NCBI GenBank assembly: GCA_963634795.1
Contig: CAVHDO010000037.1
Coordinates: 1 to 12,881, forward strand
Reading direction: 5' to 3'
DNA length: 12,881 bases
Source of the DNA: UBA1822 sp963634795
GTDB lineage: Bacteria > Bacillota > Negativicutes > Veillonellales > Dialisteraceae
The notes beneath the pieces were generated by a model that was not told where the DNA came from, did no database searches, and saw nothing but the letters and a program-made list of their open reading frames with translations. Positions 1 to 6,507 of this stretch are shown here, in pieces (position 1 is the stretch's first letter; every line of letters begins with the position of its first letter). Both the position numbers and the translations under genes were made by a program.

Positions 1-29
1 TTGAGTCTGGACTCGTCTTCCATCTCCAT
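1..29 (-). CDS. N-terminal fragment of an unidentified protein (gene runs off the window)
   Basis: The minus strand reads ATG at 29-27 and then MEMEDESRL to the window edge with no stop. A purine-rich ribosome binding site (GAGGGAG) lies about 7-9 nt before the ATG. A TG-extended -10 box (TGCTATAAT) lies about 50 nt upstream, and the upstream spacer is AT-rich, as expected for a promoter region. A second in-frame ATG at 23-21 could be the true start. Nine residues are too few to assign a family. A terminator between glmU and this gene suggests it is a separate transcription unit, unlike the glmU-prs pairing common in Firmicutes. The reality of the gene rests only on the promoter, ribosome binding site and start arrangement. 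Confidence 0.5.
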
Positions 30-75
30 GCCGTCTCTCCCTCTTCCCCGAAAAAATATGTTAATGGATAAATTT

Positions 76-84
76 ATTATAGCA
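76..84 (-). promoter_or_regulatory. Extended -10 promoter for the left-edge gene
   Basis: The minus strand reads TGCTATAAT, a perfect -10 hexamer with the TG extension, in an AT-rich stretch. I see no good -35 box at 16-18 nt; the extended -10 and the A/T-rich upstream DNA may compensate. Predicted transcription would start near position 69, giving a leader of about 40 nt before the ATG at 29. Confidence 0.6.
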
Positions 85-170
85 CAAATTTTTCCTTTTT
101 TCGGAAACAGAAACGATTTTTTGAAAAGAAATTTTTTGAAAAATGGAATCGGAAACGGAAAAAACGGAAA

Positions 171-220
171 TAAAAAAACGGAAGCAATTCCTACGATTTA
201 TATCGTAAGAACACTTCCGT
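171..220 (-). terminator. Rho-independent terminator after glmU
   Basis: On the minus strand the arms ACGGAAG and CTTCCGT (220-214 and 184-178) continue inward through a second paired segment ending in ACGAT/ATCGT around an ATAA loop. The whole makes about 19 paired positions with one bulged U and a few G-U pairs. It is followed directly by seven U residues (178-172). It lies about 170 nt beyond the glmU stop. The plus-strand side after the hairpin is also T-rich, so it may work weakly both ways. Confidence 0.8.
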
Positions 221-239
221 TTGTTCATTTTGTTTGTTT

Positions 240-392
240 TTCCCTATCACCGAAAAAGTTTTCATCTCAAACGTCGCAAAAGAAAAGAAGGAAAAAGGCA
301 ATGCCTCTCTTCCCTCTTCCCTATCAGCAGAAAAGTTTTCATCTCAAACGCCGCAAACGGAAAGCAAGAAAAAGCTACGCCTCTCTTCACTC
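240..392. repeat. Two imperfect tandem copies of a 77-bp unit
   Basis: Copy 1 runs about 240-316 and copy 2 about 317-392. Both begin TTCCCTATCA, share the block GTTTTCATCTCAAACG, and end in a GCCTCTCTTC segment. They differ at roughly a dozen positions plus one 1-nt gap. Copy 2 includes the glmU stop codon (387-389), so the duplication seems to have copied the glmU 3' end outward. Copy 1 has lost the stop (GAGGGA in place of GAGTGA). No coding role is apparent. Confidence 0.75.
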
Positions 393-1763
393 TTTATACG
401 TATCCCCATCCACCCAATCCTCGATATTTTTCTGTTTTGCACGGGCGACGGCGAGTGCGTTTTCCGGGACGTCTTTGGTAATCGTGGAGCCGGCGGCGGT
501 GAAGGCGCGGGCGCCGATTTTGACGGGAGCGACGAGATTTGTGTTACAGCCGATGAAAGCGTGATCGTCCACTTGGCAGCGGTGTTTTTCTTTGCCGTCG
601 AAATTGACGATGACGGTGCCGCAGCCGAAATTGACGTTCTTCCCCACGTCGGCGTCGCCGCAATAGATGAGATGCGGGAGTTTCGTGCCGTCGCCCACTT
701 CGGAATTTTTGACTTCGACGAAGTTTCCTATCTTTAATCCATCATGCAAAATCGTGCCGGGACGGAGATGGACGAAGGGGCCGATTTCATTTCCGTTTCC
801 TATCGTGCAATCGTGAGCGTAGACACGATTCAGGCGGTTTCCTTCGCCGCAGCGGACATTCGTGAGCTGGGTATCGGGACCGAGGACATTGTTTTCGCCA
901 ATTGCGGTCTCCCCTTCCAAAATGGTGCCGGGATAAATGACGCTGTCGCGCCCGACGGTGACGCTCTCTTCAATATAGACGGCGGCGGGATCGATGACGG
1001 TGACTCCGTCCGCCATAAGCGCCTCGACTTTGCGGCGGCGGAGAATTGCGGAGGCTTCGGCGAGTTGCGCGCGGGAATTGACGCCAATGGTCTCGTCGGC
1101 GTCGCTGGCTACAATCGGCAGGATGGTGCGGCCTTCGCGAATCAAAATTTCAAAGACGTCGGTCAGATAATATTCTCCTTGCGCGTTTTCGCAGGTGAGC
1201 TTCGGAAGCGCGGAGAGAAGCGCGGAAATTTGAAAGCAGTAAGTGCCGGTATTGATTTCGCGGACGGCGAGTTCTTCCGGCGTTCCGTCTTTTTGCTCGA
1301 CGATACGCGTCATATGCCCGGCATCGTCGCGGAGCACGCGGCCGTAGCCGAAAGGATTTTCCATGACGGCGGTGAGAACGGTCGCGGCGGCTTGCTTTTC
1401 CCGGCAAGCGTCGATGAGGCGGCGGACGGTCTCGGCACGAAGGAGCGGGGTGTCGCCGCAGATGACGAGCACGTAGCCGTCCCGCGCGCGAAGATACTCC
1501 ACCGTTTGCAGGACGGCGTGCCCGGTCCCGAGCTGTTCTTTTTGTTCCGCATAGGAAATATCGTTTCCAATGGCTTCGCGCACCATCTCGCCCTTGTATC
1601 CCGTGATGGCTAAAATGTCTCGGCAGCCGGCGCCGCGGCAAACGGAAATGACTTGCGAAAGCATCGGGACGCCGTTCACTTTGTGCAATACTTTGGGGAT
1701 CGCCGATTTCATTCTCGTCCCCATTCCGGCCGCCAAAACGACCGCGCAAATATTTTCTGTCAT
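387..1763 (-). CDS. glmU: Bifunctional UDP-N-acetylglucosamine pyrophosphorylase / glucosamine-1-phosphate N-acetyltransferase GlmU
   Basis: The enzyme acetylates glucosamine-1-phosphate and then adds UMP from UTP, giving UDP-GlcNAc for peptidoglycan and, in diderms, lipid A; it acts in the cytoplasm. The 458-aa length is normal for GlmU. The N-terminal nucleotidyltransferase domain (about 1-228) shows LAAGMGTRMKS near residue 10, LGTGHA at 78-83 and CGDTPL at 102-107. From about residue 250 the sequence changes to hexapeptide repeats of the left-handed beta-helix acetyltransferase, with the probable catalytic His at 364 (PHLIYCGDADVG) and the conserved VNFDG and LVAPV segments. The start is supported by GGAGG 6 nt upstream of the ATG. 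The gene has its own promoter and terminator, so it is probably monocistronic. The start of the preceding tandem duplication overlaps its last codons. The identification is secure. Confidence 0.97.
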   Translation of the reverse strand: MTENICAVVLAAGMGTRMKSAIPKVLHKVNGVPMLSQVISVCRGAGCRDILAITGYKGEMVREAIGNDISYAEQKEQLGTGHAVLQTVEYLRARDGYVLVICGDTPLLRAETVRRLIDACREKQAAATVLTAVMENPFGYGRVLRDDAGHMTRIVEQKDGTPEELAVREINTGTYCFQISALLSALPKLTCENAQGEYYLTDVFEILIREGRTILPIVASDADETIGVNSRAQLAEASAILRRRKVEALMADGVTVIDPAAVYIEESVTVGRDSVIYPGTILEGETAIGENNVLGPDTQLTNVRCGEGNRLNRVYAHDCTIGNGNEIGPFVHLRPGTILHDGLKIGNFVEVKNSEVGDGTKLPHLIYCGDADVGKNVNFGCGTVIVNFDGKEKHRCQVDDHAFIGCNTNLVAPVKIGARAFTAAGSTITKDVPENALAVARAKQKNIEDWVDGDTYKE

Positions 1764-1798
1764 GAGTTTCCTCCGTCTTTCGTATAAATATGTTAAAT

Positions 1799-1827
1799 AT
1801 TATACCGAATCCCTTTCTTCCCCGCAA
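1799..1827 (-). promoter_or_regulatory. Sigma-A-type promoter of glmU
   Basis: On the minus strand a TTGCGG -35 box (1827-1822) is separated by 17 nt from a perfect TATAAT -10 (1804-1799). The -35 box lies just beyond the T-tract of the pheST terminator, so termination of pheST and initiation of glmU are packed into about 60 bp. The leader to the glmU ATG is about 30 nt. Confidence 0.7.
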
Positions 1828-1828
1828 C

Positions 1829-1862
1829 AAAAAAGCACTTCCCCATCGGAGAAATGCTTTTT
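1829..1862 (-). terminator. Rho-independent terminator of pheST
   Basis: The minus strand forms a stem of about 12 pairs (AAAAAGCATTTC with GAAGTGCTTTTTT, one G-U pair) with a short loop and ends in a run of U. It lies about 20 nt beyond the pheT stop codon. The A-tract at the 5' arm means it could also stop plus-strand transcription. Confidence 0.85.
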
Positions 1863-1881
1863 ATTTGTGGAAACGGAAATA

Positions 1882-4350
1882 TCAACGCAGCTTGCAATCG
1901 GCGGCTTCGAGCGCGGCGACGATGTCGGCGATCCACGCGTCGACTTCTTTGTCCGTGAGCGTTTTCTGCGGGTCGCGGAACGAGAGCGAGTACGCCATGG
2001 ATTTCTTTCCTTCCGGCACCTGCTCACCCTGGTAGAGATCAAAGAGCGTCAGGGATTCGAGGCAGTTTCCGGCCGCTTTCTCTATCACGGCGCGCACGTC
2101 TTCATTCGTGAGCGCGGTCGGGACAAGAATCGCCAGGTCGCGGACATTTGCCGGGAGCTTGGAAATTTTTTGATAATCCGCGCCGGTCGTGTAGAATTTT
2201 TCGAGCACGGGGACGGAGAAGAGGAAACCGTAGAGCGTCTTCTTTACGTCGCATTTTTCGGCCGCGAGCGGATGGAGTTCGCCGAAGGTCGCGAGAATTT
2301 CCCCATCTTTCACAAATTCCGCCGCGACGCCCGGATGGAAGACCGGGTACGTGCTTCTTTGGATGGTGTAATCTCGAATGCCCAGCGCCGCCAAGACGTT
2401 TTCCACGATGCCTTTCACGTCGTAGAAATCATAGGCGCGCGTCGCATTCGGATAGCCGACTTCTTCCGGCGAGCCGCAGAGAAAACCGGCTATCTGCAGC
2501 TCTTCTTCCGGAAGCTCGGTAAGCGGTAGCGCCTTCGGATGGAAGACCATGCCCGCTTCGAAAATGGCGACTTCTTCGTTTCGCTGCGACAGATTGTATT
2601 TGACGACGCGCATCAGATTCTGGAAGAGCGTCGTGCGCATATCCGGATATTCTTCGGAAATCGGATTCAAAATGGGAATGGCGTGGTACACTTCGTGGCC
2701 TTCCGGGAAATTCAAATCACCCAGAGACGCTTTGTCGAAGAAGCTGTACGTTTCCACTTCCGAGAGGCCGTTTGCAATCAGCGCGTCCTGCATCGTCATG
2801 ACGATTTCTTTCGCTTTTGACATGACGCCCTTTTCGATGCCGCTCCACGGGCGCGTGATCGGGATATTCGCATAGCCGTAGACGCGCGCGACTTCTTCGG
2901 CCAGATCGGGCATCCCGTCCAAATCGAGACGGAAATCCGGGACGGTCACGGTGAGGTTTCCGTCATTTTCTTCCACGCCGAAATGAAGGCGCGTCAGAAT
3001 GTCCGTCATGTCTTTTGCGGAAATATCGATACCGATAAAATCATTGATGGCGGAAACGGTCGTCCGGATAATTTGTTTCTCCGGCGGATCCGGATAAGAG
3101 TCGAGCATTCCCGGCGCGACGGTGCAGCAACCCTGCTCTTGCAAGAGCTGCGCGATGCGGTCAATCGCGGCGGCCGAGCGGGCGGGATTGAGTCCTTTTT
3201 CATAGCGGCCGGACGCTTCCGAGCGCAGACCCAAGCGGCGGGACGTGCGGCGGATGGACGCACTGTCGAAAATGGCGGATTCCAAAAAGACATTTTTTGT
3301 CTCTGCCGTCACTTCCGAATCAAGGCCGCCCATGACGCCCGCAATGCAGACGGGGCCATTCGCGTCGCAAATCATGAGCGTCTTATGATTGATTTCGCGC
3401 TCCTGCCCGTCCAGCGTCGTGAACGTTTCGCCGTCATTCGCGAGCCGACAGCTCAGCACGTGGCCCGCGATTTTATCGTAATCGTAAGTGTGAAGCGGCT
3501 GGCCGAATTCGAGCATAACATAATTCGCCGCGTCGACGACATTGTTGATGGGACGAATGCCGTTGCTGCGGAGGCGATCCTCGATCCACGCCGGCGAGCG
3601 CTGAATTTTCACATTTTCCAAAAGGCGTCCGCAGAAACGTTTGCACAGCTCCGGCACTTCGATTTTCACCGCGCCGCGACCGTCGAAAGGCGCGCCCTCC
3701 TCTTTCACCGTGACGGCGGGCAGCGTCACCTCGCGATTGAAAATGCCGCCGATTTCCTGCGCCAGCCCGATCATCGAGAAACAATCCGCGCGATTCGGCG
3801 TGAGTTCAAATTCAAAAATTGTATCGTCCAAATCGTAGAGCGACGTGAAAGGAATCCCAATCGGCGTTTCCTCCGGCAAAATCATGATGCCTTCCTTTTC
3901 GACGCCCGGGAACAGAAACGGATCGATGCCGAGCTCTCCCGCCGAGCACATCATCCCCGCCGACTCGACGCCGCGGAGTGCCGACGCTCGAATGAGCGTA
4001 TCCCCCACCGTGAGACCGCCCGGCGCTTTCGCGTCATGCTTGGCCGGTACGTGCGCTCCGTCCAGCGCGACCGGGACAATTTGCCCCACGCGCACATTTG
4101 CCGCACCCGTCACAATCTGAATCGGGTTTCCTTTCTCCCCGCAATCCAGCTGACAGACGACCAAATGCGTCGCGTCCGGATGTTTCTCAATCGACAAAAT
4201 TTTTCCCGTGTACACACCGAAAATCCCGGCGCCCGGGTGCAGAATATGCTCGACCGGAATCCCGTCCACCGTCAGCGTTTCCGCCATTTCCACCGGATCC
4301 AGCCCCTCGATGTCGACGAGGGTGCCCAGCCATTTCAATGAAGCATTCAT
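1882..4350 (-). CDS. pheT: Phenylalanyl-tRNA synthetase beta subunit
   Basis: This is the beta chain of the cytoplasmic alpha2-beta2 enzyme that charges tRNA-Phe; it carries tRNA binding and removal of mischarged Tyr. The 822-aa length is normal. Domains in order: an N-terminal segment; an EMAP-like tRNA-binding domain at about 43-150 (KHPDATHLVVCQLD near 57); the B3/B4 editing domain at about 215-385 (with RPINNVVDAANYVMLEFGQP near 266 and RRLGLRSEASGRYEKGL near 371); B5 at about 405-490; a catalytic-like core to about 700 (ISEEYPDMRTTLF near 564); and a C-terminal FDX-ACB anticodon-binding domain at about 729-822 (YQKISKLPANVRDLAILVP). GGGAGG lies 8 nt before the ATG. It follows pheS by 16 nt, so the two are one operon under the T-box. 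No key segment is missing. Confidence 0.97.
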   Translation of the reverse strand: MNASLKWLGTLVDIEGLDPVEMAETLTVDGIPVEHILHPGAGIFGVYTGKILSIEKHPDATHLVVCQLDCGEKGNPIQIVTGAANVRVGQIVPVALDGAHVPAKHDAKAPGGLTVGDTLIRASALRGVESAGMMCSAGELGIDPFLFPGVEKEGIMILPEETPIGIPFTSLYDLDDTIFEFELTPNRADCFSMIGLAQEIGGIFNREVTLPAVTVKEEGAPFDGRGAVKIEVPELCKRFCGRLLENVKIQRSPAWIEDRLRSNGIRPINNVVDAANYVMLEFGQPLHTYDYDKIAGHVLSCRLANDGETFTTLDGQEREINHKTLMICDANGPVCIAGVMGGLDSEVTAETKNVFLESAIFDSASIRRTSRRLGLRSEASGRYEKGLNPARSAAAIDRIAQLLQEQGCCTVAPGMLDSYPDPPEKQIIRTTVSAINDFIGIDISAKDMTDILTRLHFGVEENDGNLTVTVPDFRLDLDGMPDLAEEVARVYGYANIPITRPWSGIEKGVMSKAKEIVMTMQDALIANGLSEVETYSFFDKASLGDLNFPEGHEVYHAIPILNPISEEYPDMRTTLFQNLMRVVKYNLSQRNEEVAIFEAGMVFHPKALPLTELPEEELQIAGFLCGSPEEVGYPNATRAYDFYDVKGIVENVLAALGIRDYTIQRSTYPVFHPGVAAEFVKDGEILATFGELHPLAAEKCDVKKTLYGFLFSVPVLEKFYTTGADYQKISKLPANVRDLAILVPTALTNEDVRAVIEKAAGNCLESLTLFDLYQGEQVPEGKKSMAYSLSFRDPQKTLTDKEVDAWIADIVAALEAADCKLR

Positions 4351-4366
4351 TTTTCTTTCCTCCCCG

Positions 4367-5398
4367 TCAGAACTGTTTCAAGAAACGCATATCATTTTCG
4401 TAGAAAAGACGCAAATCGTCGATGCCGTAGAGAAGCATCGCGATGCGTTCGATTCCGAGCCCAAAGGCGAAACCCGTCACCTTGTCGGGATCGTAATGAT
4501 TCAGCGAGAGGACATTCGGATGCACCATACCGCAGCCCAAAATTTCCAGCCATTCATCCGCGTTCGTTTCCCCGTGCATGCGCGACGCAAAGGAAATATC
4601 CACCTCCGCCGACGGCTCCGTGAAAGGGAAATAGCTCGCGCGGAACCGAATTTTCGTATCCGAACCGAAGAGCTCCTTCAAGAAGACTTCGAGCGTCCCT
4701 TTCAAATCCGAAAAGGTAATCCCGCGGTCGACGACGAGCCCTTCCACCTGATGAAACACCGGCGAATGCGTCGCGTCATTGTCCCAGCGAAAAACCTTCC
4801 CCGGCGCGATAATGCGAATCGGCGTATTCGGCTCGCGGCTCTGGAGCGTCCGCGCCTGCACCGGCGACGTGTGCGTGCGAAGCAGGAAATTCATATTTTC
4901 CGTCAGATAGAAAGAATCCTGCATATCACGCGCCGGATGATCCGCCGGCAGATTCAGGCAGTAGAAATTGTAATAATCCTGCTCGATTTCCGGCCCCTCT
5001 TCCACCGAGTAACCCATGCGCATGAACGTATTCATAATCACGCGCAGCGCTTTATTCAAAGGATGAATGTGACCCTGCCGATGATGACGCGCCGGGAGCG
5101 TGATGTCGATTTTCTCCTCCTCGATGCGTTTCGCGATACGGATGGCTTTCAGCTCCTCGCTCTTTTCCGAAAGCGCCGCCTCGATTTTCTCGCGCACCGT
5201 ATTCGCGAGCGCCCCCATCACCGGACGTTCCTCGGCGGACAAATCTTTCATGCCACGCAAAATGAGCGTCAGCTGCCCCTTCTTTCCCAGAAACGACACC
5301 TTCGTGTCCTGCAACGATTTTTCATCCGCGCAGGCCCGGATGCCGGAGAGCGCTTTTTCCTGCAGCGCGTCCAGATCCTGTTTCATTTGGGTTTCCAT
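4367..5398 (-). CDS. pheS: Phenylalanyl-tRNA synthetase alpha subunit
   Basis: The catalytic alpha chain activates phenylalanine with ATP and transfers it to tRNA-Phe. It is a class II synthetase. I place the start at 5398, giving 343 aa beginning METQMKQDL, because GGAGG lies 6 nt upstream and this matches the usual PheS length. A further upstream in-frame codon would extend the frame into the T-box terminator and antiterminator, so it is rejected. Seen in the sequence: an N-terminal helical tRNA-binding arm (about 1-90), DMQDSFYL near 158, class II motif 2 (FRWDNDATHSPVFHQVEG, 203-220), the EPSAEVDISF segment near 261, and motif 3 (GFGLGIERIAML-like, 309-322). It is the first gene of pheST, directly downstream of the T-box leader. 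Confidence 0.97.
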   Translation of the reverse strand: METQMKQDLDALQEKALSGIRACADEKSLQDTKVSFLGKKGQLTLILRGMKDLSAEERPVMGALANTVREKIEAALSEKSEELKAIRIAKRIEEEKIDITLPARHHRQGHIHPLNKALRVIMNTFMRMGYSVEEGPEIEQDYYNFYCLNLPADHPARDMQDSFYLTENMNFLLRTHTSPVQARTLQSREPNTPIRIIAPGKVFRWDNDATHSPVFHQVEGLVVDRGITFSDLKGTLEVFLKELFGSDTKIRFRASYFPFTEPSAEVDISFASRMHGETNADEWLEILGCGMVHPNVLSLNHYDPDKVTGFAFGLGIERIAMLLYGIDDLRLFYENDMRFLKQF

Positions 5399-5420
5399 AA
5401 AGTCCTCCCTTTCTTCCAAT

Positions 5421-5447
5421 AAAAAAATCGCCCCATTGAGGGGCGAA
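5421..5447 (-). terminator. Regulated terminator of the T-box leader
   Basis: The minus strand forms a perfect stem TCGCCCC/GGGGCGA around a TCAAT loop, followed by seven U residues. It sits between the T-box sequence and the pheS ribosome binding site, and is the alternative to the antiterminator. Confidence 0.92.
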
Positions 5448-5625
5448 AAATTCCGCGGTACCACCCTGATTTGTACTCATTGCGCCTTAACGCGGCGACA
5501 CGCCCGCCCTACTCCATTCAGGCCGGCAGCTCCGAAGTGAACGCGGACACACGCCTCCGCCGCCTCGCATCGACCGGCAGCTTTCTGCAGGAGCCTGTAT
5601 GTCCTCTCTTCTTCCTCGCATCACG
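5421..5625 (-). promoter_or_regulatory. T-box leader (tRNA-Phe sensing riboswitch) of pheST
   Basis: The canonical T-box AGGGTGGTACCGCGG is at 5467-5453 on the minus strand and is followed by a terminator. Upstream, Stem I can be folded: GGACATAC (5604-5597) pairs with GTGTGTCC (5552-5545), and an apical stem GCTGCC (5581-5576) pairs with GGCGGC (5564-5559). The specifier is read as UUC (5541-5539) in the context GTTCACTTCGGAG, matching the usual specifier-then-A pattern and the downstream pheS gene. By established T-box behaviour, uncharged tRNA-Phe would bind the specifier and the T-box bulge, stabilise the antiterminator and switch pheST on. The boundaries follow the predicted start site and the terminator. 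Confidence 0.93.
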
Positions 5626-5631
5626 TGAGTT

Positions 5632-5660
5632 ATTATAGCACGCGCCGCCGCCCTTCGCAA
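5632..5660 (-). promoter_or_regulatory. Promoter of the T-box-pheST operon
   Basis: The minus strand has TTGCGA (5660-5655), a 17-nt spacer and TATAAT (5637-5632), with a TG extension (TGCTATAAT). The expected start site near 5625 places the whole T-box Stem I in the transcript. Confidence 0.85.
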
Positions 5661-5680
5661 TGGATGAAACGCACCGGATA

Positions 5681-5689
5681 TGATAAAAT
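5681..5689 (+). promoter_or_regulatory. Extended -10 promoter for the 117-aa gene
   Basis: The plus strand reads TGATAAAAT, an extended -10 of the TGnTAAAAT type. The -35 region (near 5661-5666) is poor. It is back-to-back with the pheST promoter, with about 20 bp between the two -35 regions. The expected transcript start is near 5696, leaving a leader of about 89 nt. Confidence 0.5.
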
Positions 5690-5703
5690 AGAGAAAATTT
5701 TTA

Positions 5704-5770
5704 GGAAACGGTGATGCGCATCGTTTCTTTTGGGAAAATGGATTGGAAACGTTTTAAGGAAACTGTTTCC
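5704..5770 (+). promoter_or_regulatory. Palindrome-rich leader, possible operator or attenuator
   Basis: GGAAAC occurs three times (5704, 5745, 5758). The last copy forms a near-perfect palindrome GGAAACTGTTTCC (5758-5770) that ends just before the ribosome binding site. The first copy lies in a hairpin GAAACG/CGTTTC (5705-5710 with 5722-5727) that encloses the palindrome GATGCGCATC and is followed by TTTT. The second, TGGAAACGTTTTAA, resembles the catabolite (CcpA) site consensus with about two mismatches. The sites could bind a LacI-family repressor or act as RNA structure; which of these cannot be told from sequence alone. Confidence 0.4.
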
Positions 5771-5784
5771 AGAAAGGCAAACAA

Positions 5785-6138
5785 ATGGAAGAACAAAATC
5801 AGAATCAGGATCTCTATCACATCGATTTCATGCGTACGCTGTGGCAAAATACCTACCGCGGCACCGTCTTTGATTCCATGGATCGCTACGTCGCGACTAT
5901 CCGTATGCTTTTGGGCGTGCCGATTCCGCGCGAAGAACTCCCGGAAAACGCGCCCGTCGTCGCCCCGCTCGTCACAGTCCTCATCGAAGACACCATCCTG
6001 ACGCCGCTGGAAATCATCGACTTCGAGACGATTCTCTCCAAACTCATTCTGCAAAAAGCCAGCAGCCAAGATTTCCGCCCGGATCGCTGCATGTTCTTCT
6101 ACCCCAGCCCGGCAGACGCGGCGCAGAATAAGGAGTAA
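5785..6138 (+). CDS. Hypothetical protein, 117 aa, family not recognised
   Basis: I do not recognise this protein. It starts MEEQNQNQDL at an ATG preceded by AGAAAGG about 8 nt upstream, and ends in a charged tail (ADAAQNKE). It has no signal peptide or membrane segment. It is mildly acidic, and the middle (about 55-95) is hydrophobic and Ile/Leu-rich (PLVTVLIEDTILTPLEIIDF), suggesting a small folded cytoplasmic protein with alternating strand and helix. An aromatic-rich patch (RTLWQNTYRGTVFDSMDRY) lies at about 17-35. The codon choice resembles the neighbouring genes, and the opposite-strand frame looks like its shadow. It has its own promoter and a leader with repeated palindromes, is divergent from pheST, and is followed by repeats and a terminator, so it is probably monocistronic. 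No function can be inferred. Confidence 0.8.
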   Translation: MEEQNQNQDLYHIDFMRTLWQNTYRGTVFDSMDRYVATIRMLLGVPIPREELPENAPVVAPLVTVLIEDTILTPLEIIDFETILSKLILQKASSQDFRPDRCMFFYPSPADAAQNKE

Positions 6139-6288
6139 TTGACTTTTCGTCAGGCAAGATGAATACCAGTGCACAGTACACAGTACACAGGTTGGCGTGC
6201 TTGGCTTTTTGGTCAGACAGGATGGAGACGTCAGAAGTCAGATGATCAGACGTCAGAACGCGATTGGCTTTTTTGTCAGGCGCAAGAT
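6139..6288 (+). repeat. Composite tandem repeat: conserved module plus variable 7-nt arrays, 62-63 bp period
   Basis: A conserved head begins at 6139 (TTGACTTTTCGTCAGG), 6201 (TTGGCTTTTTGGTCAG) and 6264 (TTGGCTTTTTTGTCAGG), continuing to CAAGAT, CAGGAT and CAAGAT. The intervals are 62 and 63 bp. After head 1 comes an array AGTGCAC-AGTACAC-AGTACAC (6168-6188). After head 2 comes GACGTCA-GAAGTCA-GATGATCA-GACGTCA (6227-6255). After head 3 there is no array, only the terminator. The first head starts directly after the stop of the 117-aa gene. An inverted relative lies at 8855-8942. Confidence 0.8.
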
Positions 6289-6302
6289 TATTGTTACATA
6301 GA

Positions 6303-6334
6303 AAAAGAAGGGCTCGGGTCGGAGTCCTTCTTTT
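6303..6334. terminator. Bidirectional terminator between the 117-aa gene and coaBC
   Basis: A 13-bp stem (AAAAGAAGGGCTC with GAGTCCTTCTTTT, one G-U pair) with a 6-nt loop has a T-run on the plus side and, by symmetry, on the minus side. It lies about 165 nt beyond the 117-aa gene and about 175 nt beyond the coaBC stop, and can serve both convergent units. Confidence 0.85.
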
Positions 6335-6507
6335 CGTTTGCGGCGCTTATAGCAATTTTTTTGTAAACAGGGATAAAATCCGTGAGTTTTATCCACTTCA
6401 CTTTAACTAAGCGAAGCTGTTTTTAATTTTGCTTAACTAAGAACACTATTTTTACGTCCATGCTAAAAGGTAATCGCATGTTTTCTGTTTCAAGCTCCCC
6501 TTTTTAT
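6335..6507. other. AT-rich intergenic stretch without a gene
   Basis: This spacer between the two-way terminator and the coaBC stop has no credible reading frame. It holds a perfect 8-bp inverted repeat GGATAAAA...TTTTATCC (6371-6394, 8-nt loop) with no U-tract on either side. It also has two direct copies of TTAACTAAG (6403-6411 and 6433-6441), 30 bp apart. Their roles are unknown. Confidence 0.6.

Noticed and set aside
744..1613. Open plus-strand frame opposite glmU
   Set aside because: It is an antisense shadow of a conserved enzyme with no initiation signals.
2983..5422. Long open plus-strand frames opposite pheT and pheS
   Set aside because: They are Arg/His-rich shadows of the synthetase genes with no ribosome binding site or family resemblance.
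5399..5464. Longer N-terminus of PheS
   Set aside because: The 22 extra codons would be made from the T-box antiterminator and terminator, and GGAGG is correctly placed only for the start at 5398.
5711..6001. Alternative plus-strand frame overlapping the 117-aa gene, starting in its leader
   Set aside because: Its start lies in the leader hairpin, the product is Arg/Ser/Ile-rich, and the in-phase 117-aa frame has the better ribosome binding site and codon use.
6139..6288. CRISPR array
   Set aside because: Repeats are imperfect, and the segments between them are themselves 7-nt tandem repeats, not unique spacers. No cas gene is present.
6371..6394. Perfect inverted repeat GGATAAAA/TTTTATCC as the coaBC terminator
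   Set aside because: There is no U-tract after it on either strand; the hairpin at 6303-6334 is a much better terminator.
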